DNA of 64,000 bases from Cytobacillus depressus (GCF_008923245.1 NZ_WBOS01000007.1:101617-165616), one strand, 5' to 3'. Positions 1 to 9,433 are shown, counted from the first letter of the stretch. Numbers and translations: made by a program. The notes: generated by a model not told the origin, from the sequence alone.

Positions 1-228
1 TATCAAGGAAAAGGGATTGGAACTGCTTTGCTTCAAGAAGGAATTAACACAATTCAAGGAATTAGAGAGGTTTATATTAATGTAGAAAAGGAAAATTTGA
101 CTGGAAGAAACTTTTATGAGGCAAAAGGATTTGAAGTGGTCTCGGAATTTGATGATCATTTTGAGGGACATCTTTTAAAAACGGTGAGAATGGTGTTAAA
201 GGTTGCTGGGAAAATTAAATTAATTTAA
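1..228 (+). CDS. GNAT N-acetyltransferase, C-terminal part (cut by window edge)
   Basis: The frame is open from base 1 and begins with YQGKGIGTALL, the Q-x-x-G-x-G/A acetyl-CoA pyrophosphate-binding motif A of GNAT acetyltransferases. It continues through N-x-x-GRNFYEAKGF, the usual motif B ending (Y-x-x-x-GF). About 75 codons remain; the N-terminal half lies outside the window. The substrate cannot be told. The gene converges on the operon to its right, and a hairpin separates the two. Confidence 0.8.
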   Translation, partial: YQGKGIGTALLQEGINTIQGIREVYINVEKENLTGRNFYEAKGFEVVSEFDDHFEGHLLKTVRMVLKVAGKIKLI

Positions 229-234
229 TTGGAT

Positions 235-270
235 AAAAAGAAGTTAGAAAGATCTTCTAACTTCTTGCTA
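235..270 (-). terminator. Rho-independent terminator of the nine-gene dpp-like operon
   Basis: A 12-bp inverted repeat (AAGAAGTTAGAA and complement) with a short loop is followed, read leftward, by a run of T. The T-run lies on the minus-strand side, so it fits the end of the creatininase-ended operon better than the end of the plus-strand GNAT gene. Confidence 0.75.
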
Positions 271-355
271 ACATACTTATTTATCAAAAAATTAAATAAA
301 GCATAAGCCCATTTTTATCTCCGTTCTAGAGTCAACACTAATAAATCAGAAGAGA

Positions 356-1129
356 TTAAACTTCCAAAGCTTTCTCATTTACGTCTTTGATTCCCCAACT
401 CTCTACTAAAAATTGAACAATCCGATTGACAGAGCGATTGACAAGATTCTCACCTTTCTCCTTCGTTCCTAATGTTGCATTACCTATTGTCCCTGAGTTC
501 GTTTTTTCAGAGAAAGGGGTGTATTTGATAATATCAGGGAAATCATCTCCCGTCTTAGGGGGTTCATTCACCCATTTGTTTAAATCACAAAGATCAGGAT
601 ATAGATGCATCATAACGGAGGTTCCGGCTTCACTAGCATGTGCGTGAGCAAGTTCCCCGGATTCAATAATTCCATCGCAATGACTTTTTATAAATCGCCA
701 ATAATCAATCTGCGCGCACTGAATTTCGTTATTAGATTGTAGATCTCGAGCTATTTGATTAATAATCGGTACATTTCCAGCATGACTATTAATAAAAAGG
801 AATTTTTTAAATCCCCATTTTTCCAAACTCTTTACTGTGTCCCATAAATATTGTTTGAAATTCTCCGCCTTAATCGTCATCGTTCCTGGGAATTCCTCTA
901 AAGCCGTTGAATCACCTACCTCCAGTGTAGGTCCAATAATAGCATTGACACGTTCAGCAAGGATCTCTGAAATCTTTACAGAAACAAGTGTGTCGGTTCC
1001 TAACGGTAAATGATAGCCATATACTTCAAACGCACCTGATGGAATAATTACGAGGTCCGTATATTTTTTCCTCTCAATAAACTGAGTCCAACTCATTTCT
1101 TTAAGAAAATTTGTCTTTTTTAACATCAT
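356..1129 (-). CDS. Creatininase-fold amidohydrolase, altered metal site
   Basis: About 257 aa, the family's usual length. The creatininase/creatinine amidohydrolase fold shows in the PSGAFEVYGYHLPLGTD block, the INSHAGN block (canonical N-x-H-G-G-N) and HASEAGTS (canonical HAG-E-x-ETS). Known members bind two divalent metals and open cyclic or linear amides. Two positions that are normally metal ligands differ: the usual E-x-H-G is E-V-Y-G, and the usual E-T-S is G-T-S, so the activity may differ from creatininase. I chose the ATG at 1129 because AAAGGA lies about 11 nt upstream; the upstream ATG at 1141 sits inside that Shine-Dalgarno. It is the last gene of the sigma-54 peptide/amide operon, 98 bp after the DppF-like ATPase. 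The substrate is unknown. Confidence 0.8.
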   Translation of the reverse strand: MMLKKTNFLKEMSWTQFIERKKYTDLVIIPSGAFEVYGYHLPLGTDTLVSVKISEILAERVNAIIGPTLEVGDSTALEEFPGTMTIKAENFKQYLWDTVKSLEKWGFKKFLFINSHAGNVPIINQIARDLQSNNEIQCAQIDYWRFIKSHCDGIIESGELAHAHASEAGTSVMMHLYPDLCDLNKWVNEPPKTGDDFPDIIKYTPFSEKTNSGTIGNATLGTKEKGENLVNRSVNRIVQFLVESWGIKDVNEKALEV

Positions 1130-1227
1130 TTCGCAACCCATCCTTTAAAATATTTTAATTTTCAGATATATGGAATAAAAATTCTCTTCAAAAGCGAAGT
1201 TATTAACTTTTTATTAACTTCACTATG

Positions 1228-2193
1228 TTACTCGAATAAGTGGCATGCAACCTTTCGGCCATCTACTTCTTTAAATTCTGGTTTAACAGTTTTACAAATC
1301 TCCATACATTGACTGCACCGTGGATGAAATGTACACCCAGTTGGTGGATTAGAAGGGCTTGGCACATCCCCACGAAGCATTATTCTTTCTTTTTTCACAT
1401 TCGGATTTGGTAATGGAACTGCTGATAACAAAGCCTGAGTATACGGGTGCATTGGCTGGCTATATAGACTTTTCTTGTCCCCCATCTCAACAATTCGGCC
1501 TAGATACATAACGGCAACACGATCGCTAATATGCTTTACAACGCTTAAATCATGGGCGATGAATAAATATGTTAAATCAAACCGCTCTTGCAAATCCTGA
1601 AAAAGATTCACAATTTGTGATTGAATGGACACATCTAATGCCGATACCGGCTCATCAGCTACAATAAATTTCGGATTTAGTGCTAATGCACGTGCAATTC
1701 CCACTCTTTGGCGCTGCCCTCCGCTAAATTCATGGGGATAGCGTTTAGCATGGTAGCTGCTTAATCCTACTGTGTCTAGTAATTCCTCAACACGTATATT
1801 TTTTTCTTTGCCAGAGGATATCTTGTGAATTTCAAGAGGCTCGGAAATAATTTCGCCAACCGTCATACGAGGATCAAGAGAAGCGTACGGATCTTGGAAT
1901 ACCATTTGCATATCCCTTCGGACTCTTCTCAAATCCTTTGACTTCATTCCGACAAGATTCTCTCCCTCATATAACACGTCACCGTCAGTTGGTGGCTGAA
2001 GCTGTAATATCGCTCTGCCCGTTGTTGATTTTCCGCAGCCGCTTTCACCTACTAATCCTAATGTTTCACCCTTGTAAATAGAAAAGTCCAACCCGTCAAC
2101 AGCCTTTACGTAGCTGACATTTCGACTAAAAGCATTTTTTTTAGTTGAATAATATTTTTTAAGGTTCTTAATCTCAACTAATGATTGCTTCAT
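1228..2193 (-). CDS. Dipeptide/oligopeptide ABC transporter ATPase, DppF/OppF type
   Basis: ABC ATPase of 321 aa. Walker [10 protein letters not shown] is near residue 50, the Q-loop follows at VFQDP, the signature is SGGQRQR, Walker B runs into IVADEPVSALD, and the C-terminal oligopeptide-transporter extension carries the cysteine-rich TGCTFHPRC motif that may bind an Fe-S cluster. It pairs with the DppD-like ATPase to power import through the DppB/C permeases. The start is the ATG at 2193, with GAGGAGG 7 nt upstream; an in-frame codon at 2217 lacks a good site. It overlaps the end of the M20 gene by 20 bp, so it is probably translationally coupled. Confidence 0.92.
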   Translation of the reverse strand: MKQSLVEIKNLKKYYSTKKNAFSRNVSYVKAVDGLDFSIYKGETLGLVGESGCGKSTTGRAILQLQPPTDGDVLYEGENLVGMKSKDLRRVRRDMQMVFQDPYASLDPRMTVGEIISEPLEIHKISSGKEKNIRVEELLDTVGLSSYHAKRYPHEFSGGQRQRVGIARALALNPKFIVADEPVSALDVSIQSQIVNLFQDLQERFDLTYLFIAHDLSVVKHISDRVAVMYLGRIVEMGDKKSLYSQPMHPYTQALLSAVPLPNPNVKKERIMLRGDVPSPSNPPTGCTFHPRCSQCMEICKTVKPEFKEVDGRKVACHLFE

Positions 2194-2962
2194 TATTAGC
2201 CTCCTCTGTTGCAACATTGGCTTTTCTTTCTTTATTTGTTTCTTCTGACGCTAGATAATGGTGAACAATGCTTATTAATCCCTTACCAGCCATAACCATG
2301 GCTTGTTCATCAAAGTTAAACTTCGGATGATGATGAGGATAATTTGCTTGGATTTTTTCATTTCGGGCTCCAGTATAGAAAAACATCCCCGGCTTTTCTT
2401 TTAAATAATACGCAAAATCTTCGCCTCCCATTGAAGGGTCAATTTCAATAAGGGTATTTTCTCCCATGCTTTTCTTTCCAAAAACTGCATCGACCCCTTC
2501 TAAACACCCGTCCTCAATCATAGAAATGGCACCGCCTGGGCACATTTCTTCGGCATGTTGATGAAGGAGGACAACTTTTCCAGCAAGCTGTTCACGGTTT
2601 TCTTGTAAGACTTTTGCAACAGCTAAAAGAGTGGCCGTGTGCCCATCATGTCCACAGGCATGCATCACTCCATTTACTTTTGACTTGTAAGGAACGTCCT
2701 TTTCATCTTGGATCGGAAGGGCATCAAAATCAGCACGAAGCGCAATTGTTTTTCCGGGATTCTTCCCTCTGATTATCCCTACTACTCCTCTTCCTCCTAC
2801 ATTTATACGAACTTCAATACCAAAACCTTCAAGAATTGAAGCAATCATTTTAGGCGTCTCTACTTCTTGAAAAGATAGCTCTGGATGTTGATGCATATGC
2901 CTTCGCCACTCTACCATTTGCGCAAAACTTTCTTCAATTTGATTCAACCAACGATTTATCAT
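2174..2962 (-). pseudogene. M20 amidohydrolase with in-frame internal deletion
   Basis: 262 codons, open throughout with a good GGGGAGG site, but M20D aminoacylase/amidohydrolases are about 390 aa. The N-terminal catalytic half is present (HACGHDGH near 101-108, catalytic EE near 138-139), and so is the C-terminal block (GGEDFAYY, HHHPKF). At residue about 162 the protein jumps from VDAVFG straight to KKSMGEN. The lid/dimerisation domain and the G-x-H-x-x-P metal-ligand His that normally follows VFG are missing. About 120-130 residues have been lost without breaking frame, so translational coupling to dppF is kept. It is probably inactive as a peptidase, although a shortened protein is likely still made. 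Confidence 0.8.
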
Positions 2963-3944
2963 TTAGGCCTCCCCTTCCATCCATCTCATGGAGCCAGCAG
3001 CGACTGAAATGTCCTTGTTCTACCTCTGTATATGCTGGTGCTTCTACACGGCATTTATCCATCGCAAATTCACAGCGAGGTGCAAAATAACACCCTTCAT
3101 GGAGTGACCCCGGAATCGGCACATTTCCTTCTATAGAGTAAAGTCTGGACTGTTCTTCGGAATCTAATAAAGTAGGTACTGATTTAAGTAGCCCTTGTGT
3201 GTAAGGATGTTTAGGATTATTAAAAATTTCCTGAACACCACTTTCTTCCACAACCTTTCCTCCGTACATGACACATACACGGTCACAGGTTTCGGCTACT
3301 ACACCAAGATCATGGGTTATCATTATTATTGACGTATTATGGTTTTTCTTCAATTCTCTCATTAAGTCTAGTATTTGAGCTTGGATCGTCACATCCAAAG
3401 CAGTTGTCGGTTCATCCGCAATAAGTAGACTTGGATTACAAGACATTGCCATTGCAATCATGACACGCTGACGCATGCCCCCCGATAACCGGTGTGGATA
3501 TTCGTTCACAATTCGTTCCGGCCTAGGAATCCCTACTAAAGCAAGTAGTTCAATTGCTCTCTCCTTAGCTTTAGATTTACTTAGCTCCATATGAATCTGG
3601 ATTGCCTCCATAATCTGATGGCCCACAGTAAATACGGGATTTAACGATGTCATAGGCTCTTGAAAAATCATCGCTATTTCCTTTCCGCGGATTTTCCTCA
3701 TCTCTTCGTCAGATAATGCCAGGAGATCCATTCCATTAAATGTAACGGAACCTCCCATCACTTTTCCTTGACTTAATCTCATAGCCGTTAATGCCGTGAC
3801 ACTTTTACCTGAACCAGATTCTCCTACAATCCCTAACGTTTCCCCTTTTTTCACCGTAATACTAACTCCATCAACAGCTGGAACTTCGCCGTTTTCAGTG
3901 TAAAAGTAGGTTTTAAGATTATTAATCTCTAGTAAATTCCCCAA
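2934..3944 (-). CDS. Dipeptide/oligopeptide ABC transporter ATPase, DppD/OppD type
   Basis: ABC ATPase with Walker [10 protein letters not shown]-loop IFQEP, signature LSGGMRQR, Walker [13 protein letters not shown] and the C-terminal GCYFAPRC motif of the Opp/Dpp ATPases. The TTG start at 3944 gives [14 protein letters not shown], the usual N-terminus, and has GGGGGA about 6 nt upstream; the ATG at 3962 lies upstream of that site. The 3' end overlaps the M20 gene by 29 bp. It works with the DppF-like subunit at the inner face of the membrane. Confidence 0.92.
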   Translation of the reverse strand: MGNLLEINNLKTYFYTENGEVPAVDGVSITVKKGETLGIVGESGSGKSVTALTAMRLSQGKVMGGSVTFNGMDLLALSDEEMRKIRGKEIAMIFQEPMTSLNPVFTVGHQIMEAIQIHMELSKSKAKERAIELLALVGIPRPERIVNEYPHRLSGGMRQRVMIAMAMSCNPSLLIADEPTTALDVTIQAQILDLMRELKKNHNTSIIMITHDLGVVAETCDRVCVMYGGKVVEESGVQEIFNNPKHPYTQGLLKSVPTLLDSEEQSRLYSIEGNVPIPGSLHEGCYFAPRCEFAMDKCRVEAPAYTEVEQGHFSRCWLHEMDGRGGLNDKSLVESN

Positions 3945-3983
3945 AGTCAGTCCCCCTATCATCAGACTATTATCAGCTATCTC

Positions 3984-4883
3984 TTAAATCTTCATTTGAG
4001 GATCCAGAGCATCACGCAGGCCATCCCCTAACATATTGAAACCTAATACAACTAACATAATCATTAACCCTGGAACAGTACTTAAATGAGTGGCAGATCT
4101 AATATATTCTCTGCCCTCATTTAACATCGCCCCCCATTCAGGTGAGGGCGGCTGAGCTCCCAGACCTAAAAAACTTAAACCGGCAGCTGTTAATATAGCA
4201 GTGGCAATTCTCATTGTAGATAAAACAATAATAGGAGCGATACAATTGGGTATTACATGCTTGATGATAATAAATAGGTGGCTGCCTCCTAACGATTTAG
4301 TCGCTTCAATAAACTCCTTATATTTAATAGTAATAACTGAACTTCGCATAATTCGAGCAAAAGTAGGAATGGAGAAAATACCAATCGCAATCATCACATT
4401 CACCATACTTGGACCTAGAATGCTTATGATAGCTAATGCCAAAAGAAATCCAGGGAATGCCAAAAGGATATCCATGATTCTCATAATAAACGTATCTAAA
4501 ATCCCGCCAAAATATCCGGCTATTGTCCCTAATGTTACTCCGACAATGATGGAGATGCCTACGCCGACTATTCCAATCATTAAGGAAATACGAGATCCAT
4601 GGATGATTCTAGACAAAACGTCGCGCCCAAATTGATCCGTGCCAAACGGATGACTTAAACTAGGGGACTGTAGAAGCGCTTTCATATCATACGCAAAAGG
4701 ATCATATGGAGAAATCCACGGAGCAAGTATTGCTACAATGATAAAAATAGAGGTAATATACAATCCTATCATTGCACGCTTATTTTTTTTAAAACGTTTG
4801 ATCATCATTTTCCATGGTGAACGCGGTTCGTAGGCAGGTGCGGCATTTCCCTTTTGTGGAACCATCTCTTCTAAAATTTCCAT
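3984..4883 (-). CDS. Peptide ABC transporter permease, DppC/OppC type
   Basis: 299 aa. A cytoplasmic N-terminus precedes a first membrane span near residue 40, then the OppC_N stretch DPFAYD and HPFGTDQFGRDVLSRI typical of DppC, and five further spans. The EAA loop that contacts the ATPase is at EATKSLGGSHLFIIIKHVIPN. The site GGAG lies 6-7 nt before the ATG. It partners the DppB-like permease 14 bp upstream in the operon. Confidence 0.92.
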   Translation of the reverse strand: MEILEEMVPQKGNAAPAYEPRSPWKMMIKRFKKNKRAMIGLYITSIFIIVAILAPWISPYDPFAYDMKALLQSPSLSHPFGTDQFGRDVLSRIIHGSRISLMIGIVGVGISIIVGVTLGTIAGYFGGILDTFIMRIMDILLAFPGFLLALAIISILGPSMVNVMIAIGIFSIPTFARIMRSSVITIKYKEFIEATKSLGGSHLFIIIKHVIPNCIAPIIVLSTMRIATAILTAAGLSFLGLGAQPPSPEWGAMLNEGREYIRSATHLSTVPGLMIMLVVLGFNMLGDGLRDALDPQMKI

Positions 4884-4897
4884 CGGAAAGCTCCTTT

Positions 4898-5821
4898 CTA
4901 ATTATCGTATCGGATTCTTGGATCTACAATACTATAAGAAAGATCAACAAGAAGAATAACGAGGACAAAGATCGTTGAAATGAACAGTATACTTCCTTGA
5001 ATTGCTGGAAAATCTCTAAATTGAATCGATTCAACAACATATCTTCCTATGCCATTCATTGAAAATACTGTCTCTGTAATCACTGTTCCTCCTAATAAAA
5101 CGCCAAATTCCATTCCAACAATGGTAATGATCGGGATAAGTGCATTTTTCAAAGTATGCTTGTAAATTACATATTTTTCTTTTACCCCTTTAGCTCGAGC
5201 CGTTCGTACAAAGTCCTGATTAACAATTTCAAGAATACTTGACCTTGTAAGTCTAGCTAAAATTCCTGAAGCAGAAAGCCCTAACACAAGCGAAGGGAGA
5301 ACAAAATGCTTGAATTCGCTGCTTCCTCCAGAAGGGAACCATGGTAGATAATAGGAAAAAACTAGAATAAACATAATCCCCATCCAGAAAACCGGCATGG
5401 ATATTCCAAATAATGAGAACATCATTGATACGTTATCCCTTACGCTATTTGGCTTAGTGGCAGAGGCAATTCCTGCGATTAGGCCTACGATAATCATCAC
5501 TGTAAGAGACAGGAACGTTAGAAGAACTGTTGTGGGAAAACGTGAAAATATTTCATCTAAAACAGGCTTGCTGGATCTCAGCGATGTCCCTAAATCCCCC
5601 TTGACTATATTTCCTACATAACTTGTGTATTGCTCAAATAAAGGTTTGTCAATTCCTAATTGATCCCGAATAATTTGTACCTCTTCTTCAGATGCAGAGT
5701 CTCCAGCAATAATTTGCGCGGGATCCCCTGGCACAGCAGCAACTAGCAAAAACGCAAATAATGTAACACCAATTAAAGTAGGTATTAATTGCAGCAAACG
5801 TTTAACAATATAACTTAACAA
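4898..5821 (-). CDS. Peptide ABC transporter permease, DppB/OppB type
   Basis: About 307 aa, six predicted spans. It starts LSYIVKRLLQLIPTLIG, as DppB proteins do, and has the EAA loop RTARAKGVKEKYVIYKHTLKN. I place the start at TTG 5821: GAGGTGG lies 5-6 nt upstream, whereas the GTG at 5830 is itself part of that Shine-Dalgarno. It is separated from the nitrilase gene upstream by 206 bp holding a GC-rich hairpin. That gap may allow different dosage of the binding protein and the permease. Confidence 0.9.
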   Translation of the reverse strand: MLSYIVKRLLQLIPTLIGVTLFAFLLVAAVPGDPAQIIAGDSASEEEVQIIRDQLGIDKPLFEQYTSYVGNIVKGDLGTSLRSSKPVLDEIFSRFPTTVLLTFLSLTVMIIVGLIAGIASATKPNSVRDNVSMMFSLFGISMPVFWMGIMFILVFSYYLPWFPSGGSSEFKHFVLPSLVLGLSASGILARLTRSSILEIVNQDFVRTARAKGVKEKYVIYKHTLKNALIPIITIVGMEFGVLLGGTVITETVFSMNGIGRYVVESIQFRDFPAIQGSILFISTIFVLVILLVDLSYSIVDPRIRYDN

Positions 5822-5910
5822 TCTATCCACCTCTCAATCTGAAGCGTTTTTTTATTTTTTCCAATTGTTATTTTCGGTTCGTCGAATTTATTTTCTCCTG
5901 AAAGAAATGC

Positions 5911-5937
5911 CTGGGGACTAACAAAGGAAGCCCCCAG
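5911..5937 (-). terminator. Intra-operon hairpin (possible attenuator or processing site)
   Basis: CTGGGG pairs with CCCCAG across a 15-nt loop, in the 206-bp gap between the nitrilase and DppB genes. No U-tract follows on the minus strand, so full termination is unlikely. A partial terminator or an mRNA-stabilising stem that favours the upstream binding-protein gene is an inference. Confidence 0.4.
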
Positions 5938-6027
5938 ATGTAAAGGTTTGCGAACAGAGGGAGAATTCAGTCAAATCGACTGATTTCAATACTATTCAAA
6001 GAGAACGATTAACTTTGACTTTTAATC

Positions 6028-6867
6028 TCAGTTTGTATAAATTTCTCTATCTTTATATAAGCTTGGTTGTCGGTGTAAATGGGAAGGGAGTTTTTTACGA
6101 ACTTCCTGAACACGCTCTATATCAATACGGCACGGGATTAAACACTCATTTTCAGTTCCTTGCGCCAATACAACTCCCATTGGGTCAACGACCATACTCT
6201 GTCCCATATAGTAGTCATTTACATGGTCACAAGCTACCATATAAACAGTATTTTCTATCGCTCTTGTTGTCACTAAATTTCTCCAATGATGTTCTTTTAA
6301 AGGTCCTTTTACCCAACCAGATGGAACAATAATGATATCAGCTCCATGGAGCGCCTGATGACGCGCTATTTCAGGGAATCTTAATTCATAGCAGACAAAC
6401 AATCCAATTTTTCCAAAAGGCGTATCAATCGGCTCAAATAGAGCATTGCCTGGCTTAATAGAATCTGATTCTTTTCCACCAAACGCATCATATAAATGCG
6501 TCTTTCGGTAGACACTTTCAATTAAACCTGCTGAATTTATGACTACTGTAGAATTATAAACTCTCTTATCATCTTCATATTCGGTGCTCTCACGCATTCC
6601 AAAGACAACCCATACACCATATTTACTCGCCAATTCACTCATTGCTGTTACAAATGGTCCTTCAATAGGTTCAGCATCATTTAGTTTTTCTTCCGATGGT
6701 GTACCCACTTCAAAATAACTCATAAATGCTTCTGGAAAGACAACCAAATCAGCTCCATAAAGATTCGTTGAGTCTTTTAATGCTTTTTCAGCTTTTTGTA
6801 AGTTTACTTGTTTATTATCCGATGATCCTAATTGGACCATAACAATTTGAAAAGACATTTTCTTCAC
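6028..6867 (-). CDS. Nitrilase-superfamily carbon-nitrogen hydrolase
   Basis: 279 aa, the usual length. The Glu-Lys-Cys triad is visible: E46 in VVFPEAF, K122 in YRKTHLYD and C159 in FVCYELRFPE. The family hydrolyses nitriles, omega-amides or N-carbamoyl groups; the sequence resembles the omega-amidase/carbamoylase branches more than true nitrilases, but the substrate cannot be read directly. No signal peptide, so it acts in the cytosol on something the adjacent importer brings in. It follows the binding-protein gene by 52 bp in the sigma-54 operon. Confidence 0.88.
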   Translation of the reverse strand: MKKMSFQIVMVQLGSSDNKQVNLQKAEKALKDSTNLYGADLVVFPEAFMSYFEVGTPSEEKLNDAEPIEGPFVTAMSELASKYGVWVVFGMRESTEYEDDKRVYNSTVVINSAGLIESVYRKTHLYDAFGGKESDSIKPGNALFEPIDTPFGKIGLFVCYELRFPEIARHQALHGADIIIVPSGWVKGPLKEHHWRNLVTTRAIENTVYMVACDHVNDYYMGQSMVVDPMGVVLAQGTENECLIPCRIDIERVQEVRKKLPSHLHRQPSLYKDREIYTN

Positions 6868-6919
6868 TCCTATTTTTTATCATTCAAGATAAGCCTCAGT
6901 AATTTCTCTTTGAATCTAT

Positions 6920-8482
6920 TTATTTGTGTACCTTAGTGTAATTCCATAGATGTGTTGGCGGAACAATAAGATCCTCAACATTCTTCCTCATTCCGATATG
7001 CACGGTATCTTCATAAAGGAAAATCCATGGAGCATCTTCTTTGATTTCCTTGAATGCTTCCTCATAAATCTTCTTGCGGTTTTCTACATTAGGCTCAATG
7101 GCACCTTCCTCTATAGCCTTATCGATATTTGGATTTGAGTAGCGAGCATAGTTGAACTTACTAGTTGAATAGAAAGAATCTCTTAGTACGTCATAAGCAT
7201 CATTTGTATTCGCAATCCCTCCCCTTAAAAAGAGGTCATATTTGCTTGGGTCATCTAGTGTTTTTAAATAATCATTAAGCTCCAATACTTGGAACTCAAC
7301 ATCAAATCCTAGTAGCTGCAAACTAGTTTGAACAAATTGTCCAGCTTTATGGTCTCTAACAGCGTTGCCAGCTGCTACTATTCTTACTTTCGTGCCTTCT
7401 TTTACCCCAGCCTGTTTTAACAATTCTTTTGCTTTTTCCACATCATATGGATAAGAACCCGCATCACTATACATTTCATCCTTAGATGATACGATTGCAG
7501 TACTCTTCTTCACTCGGCCTTCGTATAGATCATTTGTCAACGCACCCCTATCAATTGCATAGTTTAGCGCTTGTCGAACCTCAGCTTTGTCAAAAGGAGC
7601 TACTGAGTTATTTATTCCTACATACAAAGTACGGTTAATTTCAATTGATTTTACTTTTGTATCCCCACTATTGTTTAATCGCTCAATATCTGTAGGTGGA
7701 ACGTCAGCAATGAGATCTGCTTCTCCTGTTTCTAGCATGAGTACGCGTGAAGCATTTTCCGGAACAACCTTAAAGGTGATTTGTTCTAATGGCGGAGTAC
7801 CTCCCCAATAGTTTGGGTTTGCTTCAAAAATTGTATCGCTTCCTGGAGACCAGTGTTTAATTTTATAAGGTCCAGTTCCAATTGGTTTTGTTTTGATTGC
7901 CTCTATACCTTCTTCAATCGTTTTGGGGCTTATAATATTATTTCCTGATGGAAAGGCTAAAATATTCAAAAATGGACCTACCGGGCTATTTAAATGAAAC
8001 ACAACTTCATAATCTCCATTGATCGTAATACTATCAAGATATGGACCTAATAGCGGATATCTTGCTAATTTGTTCTCTTCGTTTGTCACGCGTTCAAAAT
8101 TAATTTTTACCGCTTCTGCATTAAAGGGAGTACCATCGGTAAACTCTACCCCTTCTTGAAGCTGGAATGTCCATGTTTTCCCATCCTCAGATTTCTCCCA
8201 ACTTTTTGCCAATAGCGGTTCTAGTTCTCCATTTTCATTCAAACTTACTAATGTCTCAGCTACTACCGAATATATTTGCTTAGAAGCAGTATCTGTCGTG
8301 TTATGGGGATCTAAGCTATTCGCTTCGCCAGTTAATGCAACAATCAAATTTTTGTCATTCTTATCTTCCTTAGCTTTCTTATCTGTTGATGAGGATTCTT
8401 CAGAGCTACATGCACTCATAATGACAAGAAAAATAGACAAAAGCATGAAGCAGCCAAATTTAAATGTTTTGCTTCTTCTCAT
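6920..8482 (-). CDS. Family-5 solute-binding lipoprotein (DppE/OppA type)
   Basis: About 520 aa. The N-terminus MRRSKTFKFG leads into a hydrophobic stretch and the lipobox SAC, giving a lipid-anchored extracellular receptor. The SBP_bac_5 body is clear: PLLAKSWEKSEDGKTWTF, GTGPYKIKHW, and QALNYAIDRGAL. I prefer the ATG at 8482 (third in frame) because AAGGTGG lies 8 nt upstream; the ATGs at 8524 and 8488 are too far from or too close to a site. It delivers peptides or peptide-like amides to the DppB/C permease encoded downstream. Confidence 0.92.
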   Translation of the reverse strand: MRRSKTFKFGCFMLLSIFLVIMSACSSEESSSTDKKAKEDKNDKNLIVALTGEANSLDPHNTTDTASKQIYSVVAETLVSLNENGELEPLLAKSWEKSEDGKTWTFQLQEGVEFTDGTPFNAEAVKINFERVTNEENKLARYPLLGPYLDSITINGDYEVVFHLNSPVGPFLNILAFPSGNNIISPKTIEEGIEAIKTKPIGTGPYKIKHWSPGSDTIFEANPNYWGGTPPLEQITFKVVPENASRVLMLETGEADLIADVPPTDIERLNNSGDTKVKSIEINRTLYVGINNSVAPFDKAEVRQALNYAIDRGALTNDLYEGRVKKSTAIVSSKDEMYSDAGSYPYDVEKAKELLKQAGVKEGTKVRIVAAGNAVRDHKAGQFVQTSLQLLGFDVEFQVLELNDYLKTLDDPSKYDLFLRGGIANTNDAYDVLRDSFYSTSKFNYARYSNPNIDKAIEEGAIEPNVENRKKIYEEAFKEIKEDAPWIFLYEDTVHIGMRKNVEDLIVPPTHLWNYTKVHK

Positions 8483-8548
8483 TTTCATTCCCACCTTATT
8501 TGCATAATTTTTTATTGATTCCATAATCTTTGGATCCCTTAATCCTTT

Positions 8549-9214
8549 TTAGGATTTGGAATAATCAGGATTGAAAAATCGATCAGCCTTACTTATTGAA
8601 GCTAACGAAATACCAGAATCAATTTTCCTTTTTGTCTCAGGTTCTCTTAATTGCTTTTCTATCGCAATTTCCCCATATTTAGCCGCTGATTCTGGATTCA
8701 TCACAAACACCCCATCATTATCAGCTACAACTAGATCACCTGGATTAATGCTTACTCCGCATACACTGACCGTTGTATTAATTTCCCCTTCGATGCCAAG
8801 AATGCGTGTAGTTAATGGGCTAACGCCTAGTGAAAATACTGGCAGATTTATCTCCTTAATTTCCTCTACATCATTAATACATCCTGAAACAATGACACCA
8901 GCTACTTTTTTCGCGTGCGCAGCGTAAGAAACCATCCCTCCAAAACAGGATCTTTCAACATCACCTGACATATCAATCACAAGGACATCACCAGGCTCAA
9001 CGATATCCAGAGCCTTATGTACAACTGTTGAGTCCATATGTGGGATGCGAATGGTAACTGCATTGCCTACAAAATGGATTGGTCTAAATAATGGCTGTAA
9101 CCCTTTTAAAAAACCAAAATCTGTAAGATGGCCGATTGTGGATGTTCCAACCTTTTGAAATAAATCGACTAATTCTGGTGTTACTCCTTGAACCCTTGGT
9201 TTGATAGTAAACAA
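8549..9214 (-). CDS. RraA / HMG-aldolase family protein
   Basis: 221 aa with the RraA-like (demethylmenaquinone methyltransferase-like) fold: TSTIGHLTD near the N-terminus, PGDVLVIDMSGDVERSCFGG, VVADNDGVFVM. Members include 4-hydroxy-4-methyl-2-oxoglutarate/oxaloacetate aldolases and RNase E regulators. The usual G-x-x-R-D segment of active aldolases reads SGCINDVEEI, so aldolase activity is uncertain. The start is TTG 9214 with AGGAGGGG upstream. It is the first gene of the operon; transcription should begin about 45 nt upstream at the sigma-54 promoter. A role in catabolising the carbon skeleton of the imported amide is inference. Confidence 0.85.
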   Translation of the reverse strand: MFTIKPRVQGVTPELVDLFQKVGTSTIGHLTDFGFLKGLQPLFRPIHFVGNAVTIRIPHMDSTVVHKALDIVEPGDVLVIDMSGDVERSCFGGMVSYAAHAKKVAGVIVSGCINDVEEIKEINLPVFSLGVSPLTTRILGIEGEINTTVSVCGVSINPGDLVVADNDGVFVMNPESAAKYGEIAIEKQLREPETKRKIDSGISLASISKADRFFNPDYSKS

Positions 9215-9270
9215 ATTGACCCCTCCTGATAATTAAGAATATTCAGCTATTATTCTTACTAATTATTAAT

Positions 9271-9287
9271 GCAACTACCGTGCCAAC
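9271..9287 (-). promoter_or_regulatory. Sigma-54 (-24/-12) promoter of the amide/peptide operon
   Basis: Read on the minus strand the sequence is GTTGGCACGGTAGTTGC. GG (-24) and GC (-12) are separated by exactly 10 bp, an almost perfect TGGCACG-N4-TTGC consensus. The predicted start site near 9259 leaves about 45 nt of leader. The neighbouring divergent gene encodes a sigma-54 activator. An imperfect palindrome at 9338-9353 (GTTCC-N6-GAAAC) sits at the right distance to be an upstream activator site, but that is weak. Confidence 0.9.
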
Positions 9288-9433
9288 TATAAATCCGTTG
9301 ATTTATCGGTAAATTTAAAGTTATTTGAATAAATATTGTTCCAAAAATGAAACAAGTGTCTTAAAAAAGGGATTTATTAAACGATGTCGAAATATTCAGA
9401 TGCAAAAATAGAACTTTTTAGTTGGAGGGCTAT

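Noticed and set aside
4201..4635. 144-codon plus-strand ORF antisense to the DppC permease
   Set aside because: Shadow of a well-supported permease gene; no ribosome site or family motif.
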